A stretch of DNA of 64,000 nt from Fragilariopsis cylindrus CCMP1102 (lineage: Eukaryota; Bacillariophyta; Bacillariophyceae; Bacillariales; Bacillariaceae), in assembly GCA_900095095.1 (NCBI GenBank), contig FMBT01000290.1, positions 496,001-560,000 on the forward strand, given 5' to 3'. This document shows, piece by piece, positions 1 to 10,864 of the stretch (position 1 is the stretch's first letter; each line of letters starts with the position of its first letter). The translations under genes were made by a program, and so were the position numbers. The notes below the pieces were generated by a model that saw only the letters and a list, made by a program, of their open reading frames with translations, did not search any database and was not told the origin of the DNA.

Positions 1-182
1 AGGGAAATGTAAATTGGCAAGTAGATTACTACATAGCTGGATAGATTTGGAGATGTTCCTATTTTATCATGACATTCTAATATAGATTAATAATAGGCAG
101 TTCAACTGTTGTCTCACTAGCCTTTCTATGGCAGGAAGAATCAGCGCGGCAGTTAATTATTTATATAGATACCATCAGTTAC
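1..182. other. Left flank of the LINE, no gene
   Basis: AT-rich sequence before the left target-site repeat. I see no open frame, RNA gene or long repeat in it. Confidence 0.5.
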
Positions 183-199
183 TACAGGTAGGTAGGACA
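183..199 (+). repeat. Left target-site duplication of the LINE (17 bp)
   Basis: TACAGGTAGGTAGGACA is found here and again, identically, at 10848-10864. The two copies bracket the two-ORF retroelement with a 5' leader of about 370 bp and a 3' tail of about 100 bp, as expected for a target-primed insertion. Part of the motif is a short GGTA repeat, so a chance match is not fully excluded. Confidence 0.75.
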
Positions 200-200
200 C

Positions 201-216
201 AATTCCAGACGGAATT
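201..216. repeat. Short perfect inverted repeat at the LINE 5' end
   Basis: AATTCC-AGAC-GGAATT begins two bases after the left target-site repeat. A 6-bp stem with a 4-nt loop at the very 5' end of the transcript could be a small hairpin, but its significance is unknown. Confidence 0.5.
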
Positions 217-570
217 AATTGAAAACGCGCACCTCAAGTTAACTCACTTAAATACCCCCAGTACTGAAACTACGTAGAATCCTACGTGAATCTCTGAACC
301 AACCCTCTAATAAGAGACTGTTGACGATGATAACGAAGCCATTATTAATCCATCATGGAAGGAGCCACACCAATGGAGAAGACATGTATGACACCGTATC
401 AATAGGAAGCACGAAGAGGGGACAAATTTGACCAAAAATCGTTGAAATTGAAGGAAAACAGCGAAAATGGAATTATAGGCACTAGCGACAATGGCAAAGC
501 GACTGACACAGATGACCAAGGATGGACAAAAATCAAGGCAAATGGAAGACGCAAACCCAAAACAACAACC

Positions 571-3363
571 ATGGAAAGGCCAATCATCGACTCGATTATA
601 ACAACCATCAATGTAGAAACAAAGACAGTGAAGAATGGAGCAATGGAAGTAAAAATTGAATCACCGGTACGTACCAACAGATGTATCATACCAGATGACG
701 CATCAGCACATGAAATGACAAAGCAACTAATGAAGCAAGTGCCAACAGCAGAAGAAGAAGAAGAAGATGAAGAAAAAGAAGAGGAAGAAGAAGAAGAAGA
801 TGAAGCGAAGAAACGGATGGGCGTAAACAGGAATAATGACAACAAAAAGATTGAAAACAACAGATATATCATCACGGATGGAATTGAATTTGATCTTAAC
901 AGTAGAAACCGAAGCGAACAACGCCTATTACCACCAGGAACAATTGAAGATAAAGACAACAATGAAGGAAAAGATGAAGAAGAAGAAGTAAAAGATGAAC
1001 AGGAACTGAAGAAAGAAAATAATGAAAATAACAAAAACAAAAACAAAAACAATGAAGATAATATTGAATTAAATAACAAAACAGTAGAAGAACAATACAA
1101 ACTTAGCAAAGAAAGCATGGTGACAATGGCCAATGAACAAGCAGGAGATAATGAAAACAGAAGATTAGCAACCGAACGTGCGACAGATGAACAAATGCAG
1201 GAAGATGGAAATGATACAGAAAATACCACCGGAAGTGAAGGAAATAATGGAAATAATCCAAGTGAAAATAGTGGAAATAATGGAAACAACGACAATGGCA
1301 ACAACAATGGAGATAACAGCAATAATAATAACAACAACAGAAAGAGAGGAGGACGCCCAAAAGTATCCATAGTAGAACCAACAGACATGGCAACATATAC
1401 TTTTACAATTGCATGGAGACCAGGAAACAAAGCAGGTAAAGATGGAAAAATTATTATAAAGAATGTAATGAGAGAAATGCAGCACAGAGAACCTACAATT
1501 ATATTCCACCCAACAAACTCAGCTACATCGCCAGTACCAAGAGACATCCGCAACATAAACAATGACTTCCCCAAAACACCAGCAACATTTGATGATTTCT
1601 TTGATCAAAACAGAAATAGAGACAATACAAATCAACAAACATTCATGAAAGTATCAATGCCACAAAATGAAAAAGAGCTACAAACCAAAATTCATAACTA
1701 TTTATACCATAACCAGCTATACATGAACAGTCCGTTCATCAATGACAATACACTGGAACATGTAGGATTTGTTGAAAAAGGACATAGCAGATTAGTATTC
1801 AGACCAGCAATGGAAAAGAAAATACAAAATGGAATCAAAGACATTATGAATGGAGATCAACTCACACCACAACAAGTAGCACAAATAAAGAACCTGTCAA
1901 GTGATGTTAGAGTGGAATGCCACCGAGGAACAGTACGAGGAGGAGCATATACCAACCAATCTGTTTGCGAAGGAATAGTACTAAAGACGACAAAAACACA
2001 AGCAAAACTGGTGATGGAACTACTGGCAATGCTACCGGATAATCTCCTCGGAGAGCACTATAGAATCTGCCCCAAAAGTGTAAATCAACACCTTGGATTC
2101 GAATTATATGGACAAATAGTAGCTGATACAGCCAACTTCCAACACAAACTCCAACCGATCACTATACTCAACTGTCATCCCAGCGTACTAGACGATATGT
2201 ATGGCAATGTTAAGGTACTAAATTCTAAGCAGGTGACAGTACAACAATTTATATTAGGTAACTGTGGAGCTATATCAATTGAAGAGACAAATGAAACATC
2301 AACTAAAGGAAAATATATCGTAATTGTACCAGCAAATAATTTAGATTCAGCAAGAACAGCAATTGGAAAAATGTTTCAGGAGTTTCAAGATAGTAGCAAC
2401 AGACCAGCAGCATTGGAATGCATCAAAGCATATGACAACTATCCATTAGTTAATGATAATGTAACAATCAGCGGACATGCAGAAAACCTAGCCAAAAAGA
2501 TCAGAGAAAGATACAAAAATAAACCCAAAACACCAATTCGAAATAAGCAGAGTTCACAGTACTCATACCATGGAAGCGTCTCAATGGAAGAACAAAACGC
2601 ATCGCATGCAGCAGCAGTACCTAGGAGTATCATTAAGAAAGGAAGACATAACATCAATCTAGCACCACCACTACAACAATGGGCTTCTCCACCAGCAGTA
2701 CACCAAGCAGCAACAACAAATCAAGCAGAAATAGGAACAGTTATGTCCAATTTATCACCAGATGATTCAGCAAAAACAATGATGACAAATGTATCAAAGA
2801 TGGTAGAATCATTAGGGACTGTAGTAACTACAATGGCAAAGGAAACAGCAAACACAAACGAAACGATGAAACAAATGATGATACAACAAGCAACAACAAT
2901 GAACAACCTTATGATGATAATGACAAGGAATGAAGACAGACGACAGGGAACTCCAATAAGTATAAGTGAAATACAACCAGTAATAAATTTACAACAAGGA
3001 TCTACCCCAGCGAGCACGTTAACAAACAGCCAATACAGTCTATCGCAAGAACAATCAACAAGCTCCAACAAACGCCCAAAACATGGATTAGATGATGACG
3101 AAACAACAGCATTATCAACAGTAGAAAATGGTACAGCAGATGAGCTAGAAGAACAAGAAGACATGATAGAAGAACAAATGGAAGCAACTATGAATGAACA
3201 ACCAAATGATGTAACAATGGAAGATAATGAACAAACAACAGCTAAAACAACAAACACAGCAAACGTCCCAGGAGATTTCAGCCAATTTAATAATAATAAT
3301 AAAAATAAACAAGCAACAACAAATACACCTGCAAAGACAGGTATAAATCCATTAAATGAATAG
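571..3363 (+). CDS. LINE ORF1 protein
   Basis: ORF1 would be the RNA-binding partner of the retrotransposon, packaging its transcript before target-primed reverse transcription; that role is inferred from position. The frame is open from about 406, but the first in-frame ATG is at 571 in a good context (CAACCATGG), giving 930 aa. A nearer start would need a non-ATG codon such as TTG at 442. The N-terminal third is low complexity: acidic Glu/Asp runs, then Asn/Gly-rich sequence and a basic RKRGGRP patch like an AT-hook. The middle (about residues 270-670) looks globular and matches no ORF1 type I can name. The C-terminus is Gln/Thr/Asn-rich. I see no CCHC zinc knuckle. The stop overlaps the ORF2 start by 8 nt. 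Confidence 0.85.
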   Translation: MERPIIDSIITTINVETKTVKNGAMEVKIESPVRTNRCIIPDDASAHEMTKQLMKQVPTAEEEEEDEEKEEEEEEEDEAKKRMGVNRNNDNKKIENNRYIITDGIEFDLNSRNRSEQRLLPPGTIEDKDNNEGKDEEEEVKDEQELKKENNENNKNKNKNNEDNIELNNKTVEEQYKLSKESMVTMANEQAGDNENRRLATERATDEQMQEDGNDTENTTGSEGNNGNNPSENSGNNGNNDNGNNNGDNSNNNNNNRKRGGRPKVSIVEPTDMATYTFTIAWRPGNKAGKDGKIIIKNVMREMQHREPTIIFHPTNSATSPVPRDIRNINNDFPKTPATFDDFFDQNRNRDNTNQQTFMKVSMPQNEKELQTKIHNYLYHNQLYMNSPFINDNTLEHVGFVEKGHSRLVFRPAMEKKIQNGIKDIMNGDQLTPQQVAQIKNLSSDVRVECHRGTVRGGAYTNQSVCEGIVLKTTKTQAKLVMELLAMLPDNLLGEHYRICPKSVNQHLGFELYGQIVADTANFQHKLQPITILNCHPSVLDDMYGNVKVLNSKQVTVQQFILGNCGAISIEETNETSTKGKYIVIVPANNLDSARTAIGKMFQEFQDSSNRPAALECIKAYDNYPLVNDNVTISGHAENLAKKIRERYKNKPKTPIRNKQSSQYSYHGSVSMEEQNASHAAAVPRSIIKKGRHNINLAPPLQQWASPPAVHQAATTNQAEIGTVMSNLSPDDSAKTMMTNVSKMVESLGTVVTTMAKETANTNETMKQMMIQQATTMNNLMMIMTRNEDRRQGTPISISEIQPVINLQQGSTPASTLTNSQYSLSQEQSTSSNKRPKHGLDDDETTALSTVENGTADELEEQEDMIEEQMEATMNEQPNDVTMEDNEQTTAKTTNTANVPGDFSQFNNNNKNKQATTNTPAKTGINPLNE
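3356..3363 (+). promoter_or_regulatory. ORF1 stop / ORF2 start overlap ATGAATAG
   Basis: The ORF2 ATG (3356-3358) lies just before the ORF1 TAG (3361-3363) in the +1 frame. Such overlaps suit termination-reinitiation, a mechanism known for some LINEs with overlapping ORFs. No Shine-Dalgarno-like or IRES element was identified. Confidence 0.7.
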
Positions 3364-4169
3364 AGGCGACGATGATAATGAGAACAATGAGGAGAACAAA
3401 ATATTAGCATCAAGAAAACAATTTAAAGAACACAACAATAATGAATCAAATATACCAGAGTTAATTAGTAGATATGGTGCTGTAGAATCATCAGATGAGG
3501 ACAGTGAAGAAGACGCTCCACGACGACAAAAGCAGCTACCGATCGAAACAAGACTAGAAAAACTAAAAGAAGCAATAGAAAGAATAAGTAGTGTACAGAG
3601 AGGAAACAGAATGCCAGGACTGCAGGAAAGGAATAGAGAAGACAGTGATAGTGAGAGTGACAATGAAGAGGATGATGAGAACAACGACATACCAAGACTA
3701 CAAGAAAGAGACAGAGAAGACAGTGATAGTGAAGATGACGAGGAAGACGGTAAGGACGACGATGAAAACGATCAACAACAGCAAAATATTAGGTCTACAA
3801 TCAACATAAATGAAGCCAATAATGGAATAAAAACTAAATTAGTGCGAAATAGAGAAAATCCAAGTCAATTAAGGACTAAATTATCGCGAATTGCAGAAAT
3901 AAAAACTAAATTAGTGCGAAACAGTGGTCCAAATAGTGAATTAAGGACTAAATTATCGCGAATTGAAAAAATTATACTCAACGATGAGGTTGAAACCACT
4001 GTATCACTGGAAACAACAACAACAAGAGCAATAGGAGATAGCAGTGACTACGGAACCGAAATCAACAGTGAAGAAGACCTATTCTTTGAGCCAAGTGACG
4101 ACGAAGGCGAAGAAGAAGCTAGTATACAAAATAATAATAATTATAACAGCGAAAATGAAGCATTGACAA

Positions 4170-4200
<31 letters not shown>

Positions 4201-7200
4201 CACAACAACATCAACATCAACAACACCGAAGACAATGAAGATAACACAGGAAAATCTACCATTTGGACATATCTGTGATGATGTAGCAATAGGCAATGAT
4301 ACACCATATGTGCGAGTATACTGTCAAAATGTATGTGGAATATATGATAGAGATGGTATAGGATTAGATTCGGCATTTAATGAAATGAAAAAGGCAGGAG
4401 CTGATATATTTACATTCAATGAGACTCATGGTGATGAATCAAATGCATTGGCACGACGGGCTACAAAAATGTCAAAACAAAGAATGTGGAGAGATAACAA
4501 TGAAGATTGCAAAATAGTACACTCATCGTCAACAGCACCTGTCCTAAGCTTCACAAAACCTGGAGGAAATATGGTAGGAATAACTGGATCATTAGTGGGT
4601 AGAATAAGAGAAACAATTACAGATCCGTATGGCAGATGGTGTGGTTACACACTGATAGGAAAAGATAACAAAGAGATAATGGTGCTAACAGCTTACAATG
4701 TCTCACAACACAAAAATGCAAAAGTAGGAGATGATACACTGTACAATCAACAAACAGCATTATATAAATTGAAAGACATAAGAGATCCAGATCCAAAGAA
4801 ATTATTTATAGAAGACTTAACAGCACTAGTAAAGAAGGCAAGGACGGAAGACAAAGATATCATTTTAACAGGCGACTTTAATGAATTAGTAGGAGATGAT
4901 CCAAATGGAATGGTGAAAGTTATATCCGCAGGAGGACTTACAGATGCGCACAGTCATCAACATGGCATAGTAGACATAACAACGTATACAAGAGGAGTTA
5001 AAAGATTAGATTATGTATTTGTAACACCAAGACTAGTAGATCATATATTAAGAAGTGGGTATGAATCGTTCCATTCAAGAATAGCATCAGATCACAGAGG
5101 CTACTTCGTTGACTTTGCACTAGCAGGCTTCCTTGACAGGCAGCTACCATCAATATTCTCTGCATCATCAAGAGCAATTAGAGGAACACACCCAAAGAAC
5201 ATCACAAAATATGTGGAACACCTCCATAAAGTTTTCAAGATGCGAGATATCTACAGGAGAGTAAAATTACAAAAGAACTGGTATGAAAAGAAGAAATTAG
5301 AAGCACTAGACAGAGAAATAACTGCAGTAATGCTAGAAGCTGAAGAACAATGCAGAATACATCATAGAGAACCATGGTCAGAGGAAGTGAATGAAGTGAT
5401 GACAACAGCGAATATACTGAGAATCCACTTGTCAAGCCTGAAAAACAATATTGATTGCAGCAACCAAATACAGCAAAAGCAGCTATTGCTGAAGAACCAA
5501 ATCCAACTCCCAGAAGACATTGCAGAGGCCTCCAAGGCGCTGAGTATAGCGCAAAAGAAAAGAAGAAAATTAATAAGAGATAACAGAACAAAGACGACTA
5601 GCATAGGAGAGGAACAAGAAGCAGCATATGTAGCAATGAATCCGGAAATGGATGCAAAAAGAGCAGCCCAGATTTTCCAGAGAGCAAGAGATACCAAACA
5701 GATGATGTCGGAGCTACCGTCAAAGATGAACGGTCCAAGGGGTCTATCAGCTGTACTGGTACCACTACCAAAAGAAGGCATCGAACTTGAGTACTTAGCA
5801 ATAACAGATGGACCAACAATTGAAAGAATAATACTGGAGAAGAATATTAGGCACTTCAGGCAAGCAGAATTTACTCCATTGGCATCATCAGAAGTAATAC
5901 GCAAGATAGGTTTTGGTGCAGATACGGAAACAGCAGAACAGCTACTTGATGGAACTGGCGATCCAACTGATATAACGGATGACGAATGGGCAAGATTCCT
6001 ACTAACATCAATGAAAAGAAACTCAGAAGAACTAAAAATAGAGATAACAGCAGAGAAAATGATGGAGAAGTATACGAGGTGGAACGAACGGACTAGTACA
6101 TCACCATCAGGCAGGCACTTGGGACATTTCCATGCATTATTTAGACCACTAAAGGCAAAGAACAAGAAACACCGGGAGCAACTGGATGATATCAGAGACG
6201 ATATAATTGATTTACATGCAACAATGCTGCAGACAGCGTATGACAACGAGCATGTCTACAAACGATGGGAGTACATCCTCACCTGTATGCTGGCTAAGGA
6301 ATCTGGAATACCAAGAATACACAGACTACGAGTGATACACCTATACGAATGTGACCTGAATCTACTATTTTCATTAGTCTTCAGAGAACTGGACCAACAC
6401 TGTGAAGATAACTTCCTACTCAACAAGGGAGTGTATGGATGTCGACCGAATAGACGAGCAATGGATCCAGTATTTGTAGATGTAACCCAAAATGAAATGG
6501 CAATGGTAACACGAAAGGCTCTGGTGAAATTCAACAACGATGCAACAGCTTGCTTTGACAGAATATTAGTACACTTACTCAGTCTGTGCTTACAATCTTT
6601 TGGATGTCCCAAGAAACTAACAAAAATATTAGGAGAACTACTGCGAGTAGCAAGATATGCAATAAAAACCGGAATAGGAATATCAAAAGAAACCTACCAA
6701 CACTCAGATGAATCACCTGCATTTGGATCTGGACAAGGTAGTGCTGCATCAGCACAAGGATGGACGAAATTAGTATCAATGCTGTTTGATATTCATGACA
6801 AGTATGGACACGGATGTAAATATGAAGACCCATGGAGACTATATAGTGAAATAATTGGCATGCTAGGATTTGTGGATGATAATAATATTACAAACAATGG
6901 TGAAGACTGGGAAACAGTAAATGATATCATTATAAGAACACAACATGATGCACAACTATGGAATGATTTACTGCGAGCAACAGGAGGAGCACTAAATCTT
7001 GACAAGTGCTTTGCACAAGTATTAGCATTTCAATTTGGACTAAATGGGGCACCAGTTATTGCACCAGCAGATCCAACCAACATAATAATAATAAAAGATA
7101 GGCAGAACAACAAAGACGTAATAATCAAACCAATATCACCATATACTACGTATCGGTTCCTAGGTACGGAACAAGGAACAAGCAAGAATCAAAAGTCGCA

Positions 7201-10200
7201 ACAAGGGAAATTAGTGAAAACATCATCAACACACAACAGAAAGCTAGCTTGCTCAGCAATGTCACCAAGATGCGCATGGGTCCATTATACGGCAGTATTC
7301 CTCAGTAGCGTAGGATATCCACTCAGCATGTGCCACCTCAGTCAACATCAACTGCATGATCTACAGAAGAAATATATCCCAACACTACTAAACAAAATCA
7401 GCATAGCAAGAACACATGCTCATGCATTAGTATTCGGACCAAGAGCGTACGGAGGAGTAGGTTGTAATGACCTACGAATAGAACAAGGTCTAGATGCAGT
7501 ACAAAATCTAATCAGGCAACTAAGAACTCCAGGCTACGGCAAACAACTAGCTACAATCTTCCTGAGAACGTTCCAACATGCATCTGGACTATCAAAACCA
7601 CTTCTAGAGTACCCCAGAATCAGAGCGCCCCATCTTGAAGGCCACTATTATGTACACATACGACGTTTCCTCGCAAAGCACAGAGCTAGTCTAGAAATAG
7701 AATGCATACCAATATCAATCGACGAAAGAATAGGAGATACATACATCATGGATGTAGTATGTGCACCGGAATCAGCACAGACATTGGATAGAACACAACT
7801 GAAACACTACACTGATGCAGAAATCAACCAAATTCACTACTGCAAGAGCTACCTACAGGTAAAAAGAATATCAGATTTATGCACGGCGGATGGAGCTTTC
7901 ATCATACCATCCATAGCAAAAGGTGAAAGAAGCATAAGACAATGTACATCCAAACTGAATGAAATAATACAAGAAAGACCTGGAGATCAATCGTGGACAG
8001 TGTGGAGAAAATTCCTGAAGACAATATGCAAACCCAGTTCGAACCAAGGTTCAAACCCGGAATCAACTGAATCTAGCTTATTTGCGCCAAGAATCGAACC
8101 ACGACCAACTGAACCAGGATCCGAACCCGGACCCAGCTCACGACTCAACCTATCCACCGAGCCAAGAACCGAACCAACCCCAATGGAAAATAGGGATGCC
8201 CTCATAGAAAATGAGGGACTGCAGCAGAGAAAAGAAGTGATAGACAAGGTTAGCATTGGAACGTTTCTCCTCAAATACTGGGTCGGAGTACCTTTCAGGG
8301 GCATTGTAATGAACAATACAGGCAAATACTACAAGATACTATATGAGGACGGCGATGAAGAGGAACTTAATCATACAGAAGTAGTAAAGTATGAGAAGAA
8401 GTACAGAGAAGAGGGAAGAATGACAGGTGAGATAGGACAACGGATGAGAATGACGAAGCCACTAGGTGACTGGCTAGTGCAAGCCAATGATTCAGAACGG
8501 CTGTGGCCATTCTATTATTCAGAAGAAACCGACACTCTCTACAGGAGCTTTAGAAAGGAATGGCACACCAATGGAGAATACTACTATGACTGCCACATGA
8601 TAGCAGACAATGATACATACAACTATGTATCAGAAGGCAATGTGGAAAGACTACCGAATGATGCATCACCAACAGATGTAATGGACACTGAAGATGGATG
8701 GAGAATATCAGAACACCACCCAATAAGAAACCAAGACGAAGAACACGAGGAGAGCCAAACAATAATGCAGTATATACAGTCACAAGAAGAACATGTATCA
8801 CAGTACTATGCAGAAATAAACTTCTTCACCACACCATATGAAGTGTATGAACTAATAAAATCACCAAGAAAATACAATATAGCGACCGATGGGGGGGCAA
8901 TACCACTCAAAGGATCTCTGGGATTTGTGGTTGCCAATGAAGATGGAACAATACTATTATCTTGCTACGGACAACCATCAGGAAATGATCCACTGTCATT
9001 CAGATCAGAAATATGTGCACTACTAGCAGCAGCAAAGCTATTACAATTGATAACAGAATACTATGATAATCAAATACAATGTGAAGAACCAGCAAGAGGT
9101 AAAATACAGGTGTACACTGACAGTCTAAGTATGATAAAGAAATTAGAAGCATATGATGAATACCCAACAGCGCATTTGAAGACAGTACTAAATTCAGAGT
9201 GGGACGTACTTTCAGCACTGAGCAGAACATTGAAGAAATTCAGAACATATCCAAAATTAAGCTGGGTAAAGAGTCACCAAGATGATTTGGTTTTTGATGA
9301 GAAAGCAATGCCACTGGAGGCTTATCTGAACTCAGAAGCAGATGAATTGGCAACGATAGGCCTGAAGAGACTACAAGAAAAACCTACTGTACCAATGGAT
9401 CCAAACACATGCATACAGTTCCACATCGAAGGAAGAACAATTACAAGAAACTTCAAGAACACAGTAAGAGAAATAATACTACTAAAACCACTACAAAAAT
9501 TCTACTGTGAAAGATTCAAGTGGAGTGACAATATTTTTGACTTGATAGATTGGGACGTATTTCGACCAGTCTACAAGAAACACCTAACAACAAAAGGAAT
9601 AGCATGGATGCATAAATTTTGCATAAAGAAACTTCCAACAGGAGAAAGAGTACACAAAAGAGACCACTTCCATGACAGGAGATGCGCATCATGTTTGGAA
9701 GATGAAGATGATGACCACATCCTCCAGTGTGATAACAGAAGAAGCGTAAGAAAGAAGGTTGTCAATCAAATAAATGTACTACGCAAAACAGTGGACAAGA
9801 ACTTGTGTGACATACTACAGGAAGGTTTAATGGCTTACTTCAAAAGGGACTGCATGTCCAACACCATGTTCAGAATAAGAGGAGGGAAAGGCATGGAAAG
9901 GTACAAAAACTTAATAGATGAACAAACAGTAATAGGATGGGACAATCTGTTAAGAGGAAAATTTTCAAAGGAGTGGAGAATACAACAGAAAGCATATAAG
10001 ACCAGACTACGCCTAGTAGATCCAATTGAGTATGATAGGATAAAAAGACAGAGAAAAAGACAACAAGAGCAACACAACGATGCAAACACCAACAACAAAA
10101 CAACAAAAAGCAAAAATAAAACAGAAGAATTTCATGGTTTCTTTCAGTCAATAGTACCAATAATATTTGAAATGTGGACAGATAGGTGCATTGACAGAAA

Positions 10201-10747
10201 TACACCAGTATTAGGGGGCAGAATCGTGGCAGAATATGAATCTCTATGCAAGAAAGTAACTCATCTGTATACACTGAGAGAAATGGTACTGCCAGAAGAT
10301 GAAATTAAGATATATGATGAAACACTACTATCAAAACTTGCAGACACAAACCAACAATTGAAAAAGTGGATCTGCAGATGGAGACCAGTAATAGATCATA
10401 GCATGAAAAGAGTGAAGGAACTAGCACAAGAAAACAGCAAACCGATATGGCAACACTTCACTGCAAACAAACCAGCAAAGACCAAGGTATCAAGGAAAAC
10501 AACAAAGCAATCGAAACCAAAGAAATATTCCAATAATCCATTGACAAATGTGTACACCAGATTAAAGAAGAAGCGATCATCAAGTCGAGTACTTCCAGTA
10601 ATAAAGAAAATCAAACATAAGGTTAATCATTTGATATCAACATTGTACAACAAATTGGGAAAGAAGAGATCAACTAGCAGAGAGCACACAGCATTGGAGG
10701 TAGGAAAGCAGATAATTGATGACAGATTTGGAGATGAACCTAAGTAA
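3356..10747 (+). CDS. LINE ORF2: endonuclease, reverse transcriptase, Tudor-like and RNase H polyprotein
   Basis: A 2463-aa replicase, long for a LINE ORF2. An acidic N-terminus (to about 300) holds two copies of an RLQERDREDSDSE-like unit and two TKLVRN/TKLSRI units. The APE-like endonuclease spans about 317-590, with YCQN, NETHG, TGDFNE, RLDYVF and SDHRGYF. The reverse transcriptase spans about 915-1260, with SPSGRHLGH, motif A DATACFD, motif B GQGSAASAQG and motif C FVDD. A Pro/Glu-rich linker (about 1560-1615) leads to a Tudor-like segment (about 1638-1690) ending in YEDGDEEEL. RNase H (about 1838-2005) shows D/E/D/D in TDGGA, SEICAL, YTDS and NSEADELA. CASCLED..HILQC near 2110 resembles the terminal Cys/His motif of many LINEs. 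The C-terminus is very basic. All key residues look intact. It probably acts in the nucleus at target DNA. Confidence 0.92.
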
Positions 10748-10864
10748 TAAATAAATGTAGAATAAATTTGGCGGGTAGATTGTTGACTTTCTGTCTTTCT
10801 AAGACCTTAAGGAGCAAAGCTGCAGCTATTAAATAATAAGTTATATATACAGGTAGGTAGGACA
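10748..10864 (+). other. LINE 3' UTR and right target-site duplication
   Basis: About 100 bp follow the ORF2 stop and end ...AATAAGTTATATA directly before the second copy of the 17-bp direct repeat (10848-10864). There is no poly(A) run; the end is A/T-rich only. Confidence 0.65.

Larger units (their letters stand above)
200..10847 (+). mobile_element. Full-length non-LTR retrotransposon (APE-type LINE with RNase H)
   Basis: A two-ORF LINE of about 10.65 kb. It has a 5' leader with short upstream ATG frames, ORF1 (571-3363), ORF2 (3356-10747) and about 100 bp of 3' UTR without a poly(A) tail. A 17-bp direct repeat borders it on both sides. Both ORFs are open along their full length, which suggests recent insertion. 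ORF2 carries, in order, an APE-like endonuclease, a reverse transcriptase with an FVDD active site, a Tudor-like segment, RNase H and a terminal Cys/His motif. No LTRs are seen. The clade is not assigned; FVDD and the SPSGRHLGH signature suggest an algal LINE group, but a phylogeny is needed. Confidence 0.9.

Noticed and set aside
6-56. Window start shares AGATTTGGAGATG and AAATGTA..AATTGG with the LINE 3' end
   Set aside because: The two shared pieces are in opposite order, short and A/T-rich, so a second LINE copy is not supported.
399-1574. Long minus-strand frame rich in Leu, Phe and Ser
   Set aside because: Antisense shadow of the A-rich, Asn/Glu/Lys-coding LINE ORF1.
2721-3413. Minus-strand frame across the ORF1/ORF2 junction
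   Set aside because: Also antisense to LINE coding sequence; hydrophobic runs come from the complement of A-rich codons.
8030-8115. GGTTCAAACCC and related GAACC motifs resembling a tRNA T-arm / B box
   Set aside because: They lie in the open ORF2 frame and code the Pro/Glu linker; no acceptor, D-arm or anticodon arm can be folded around them.
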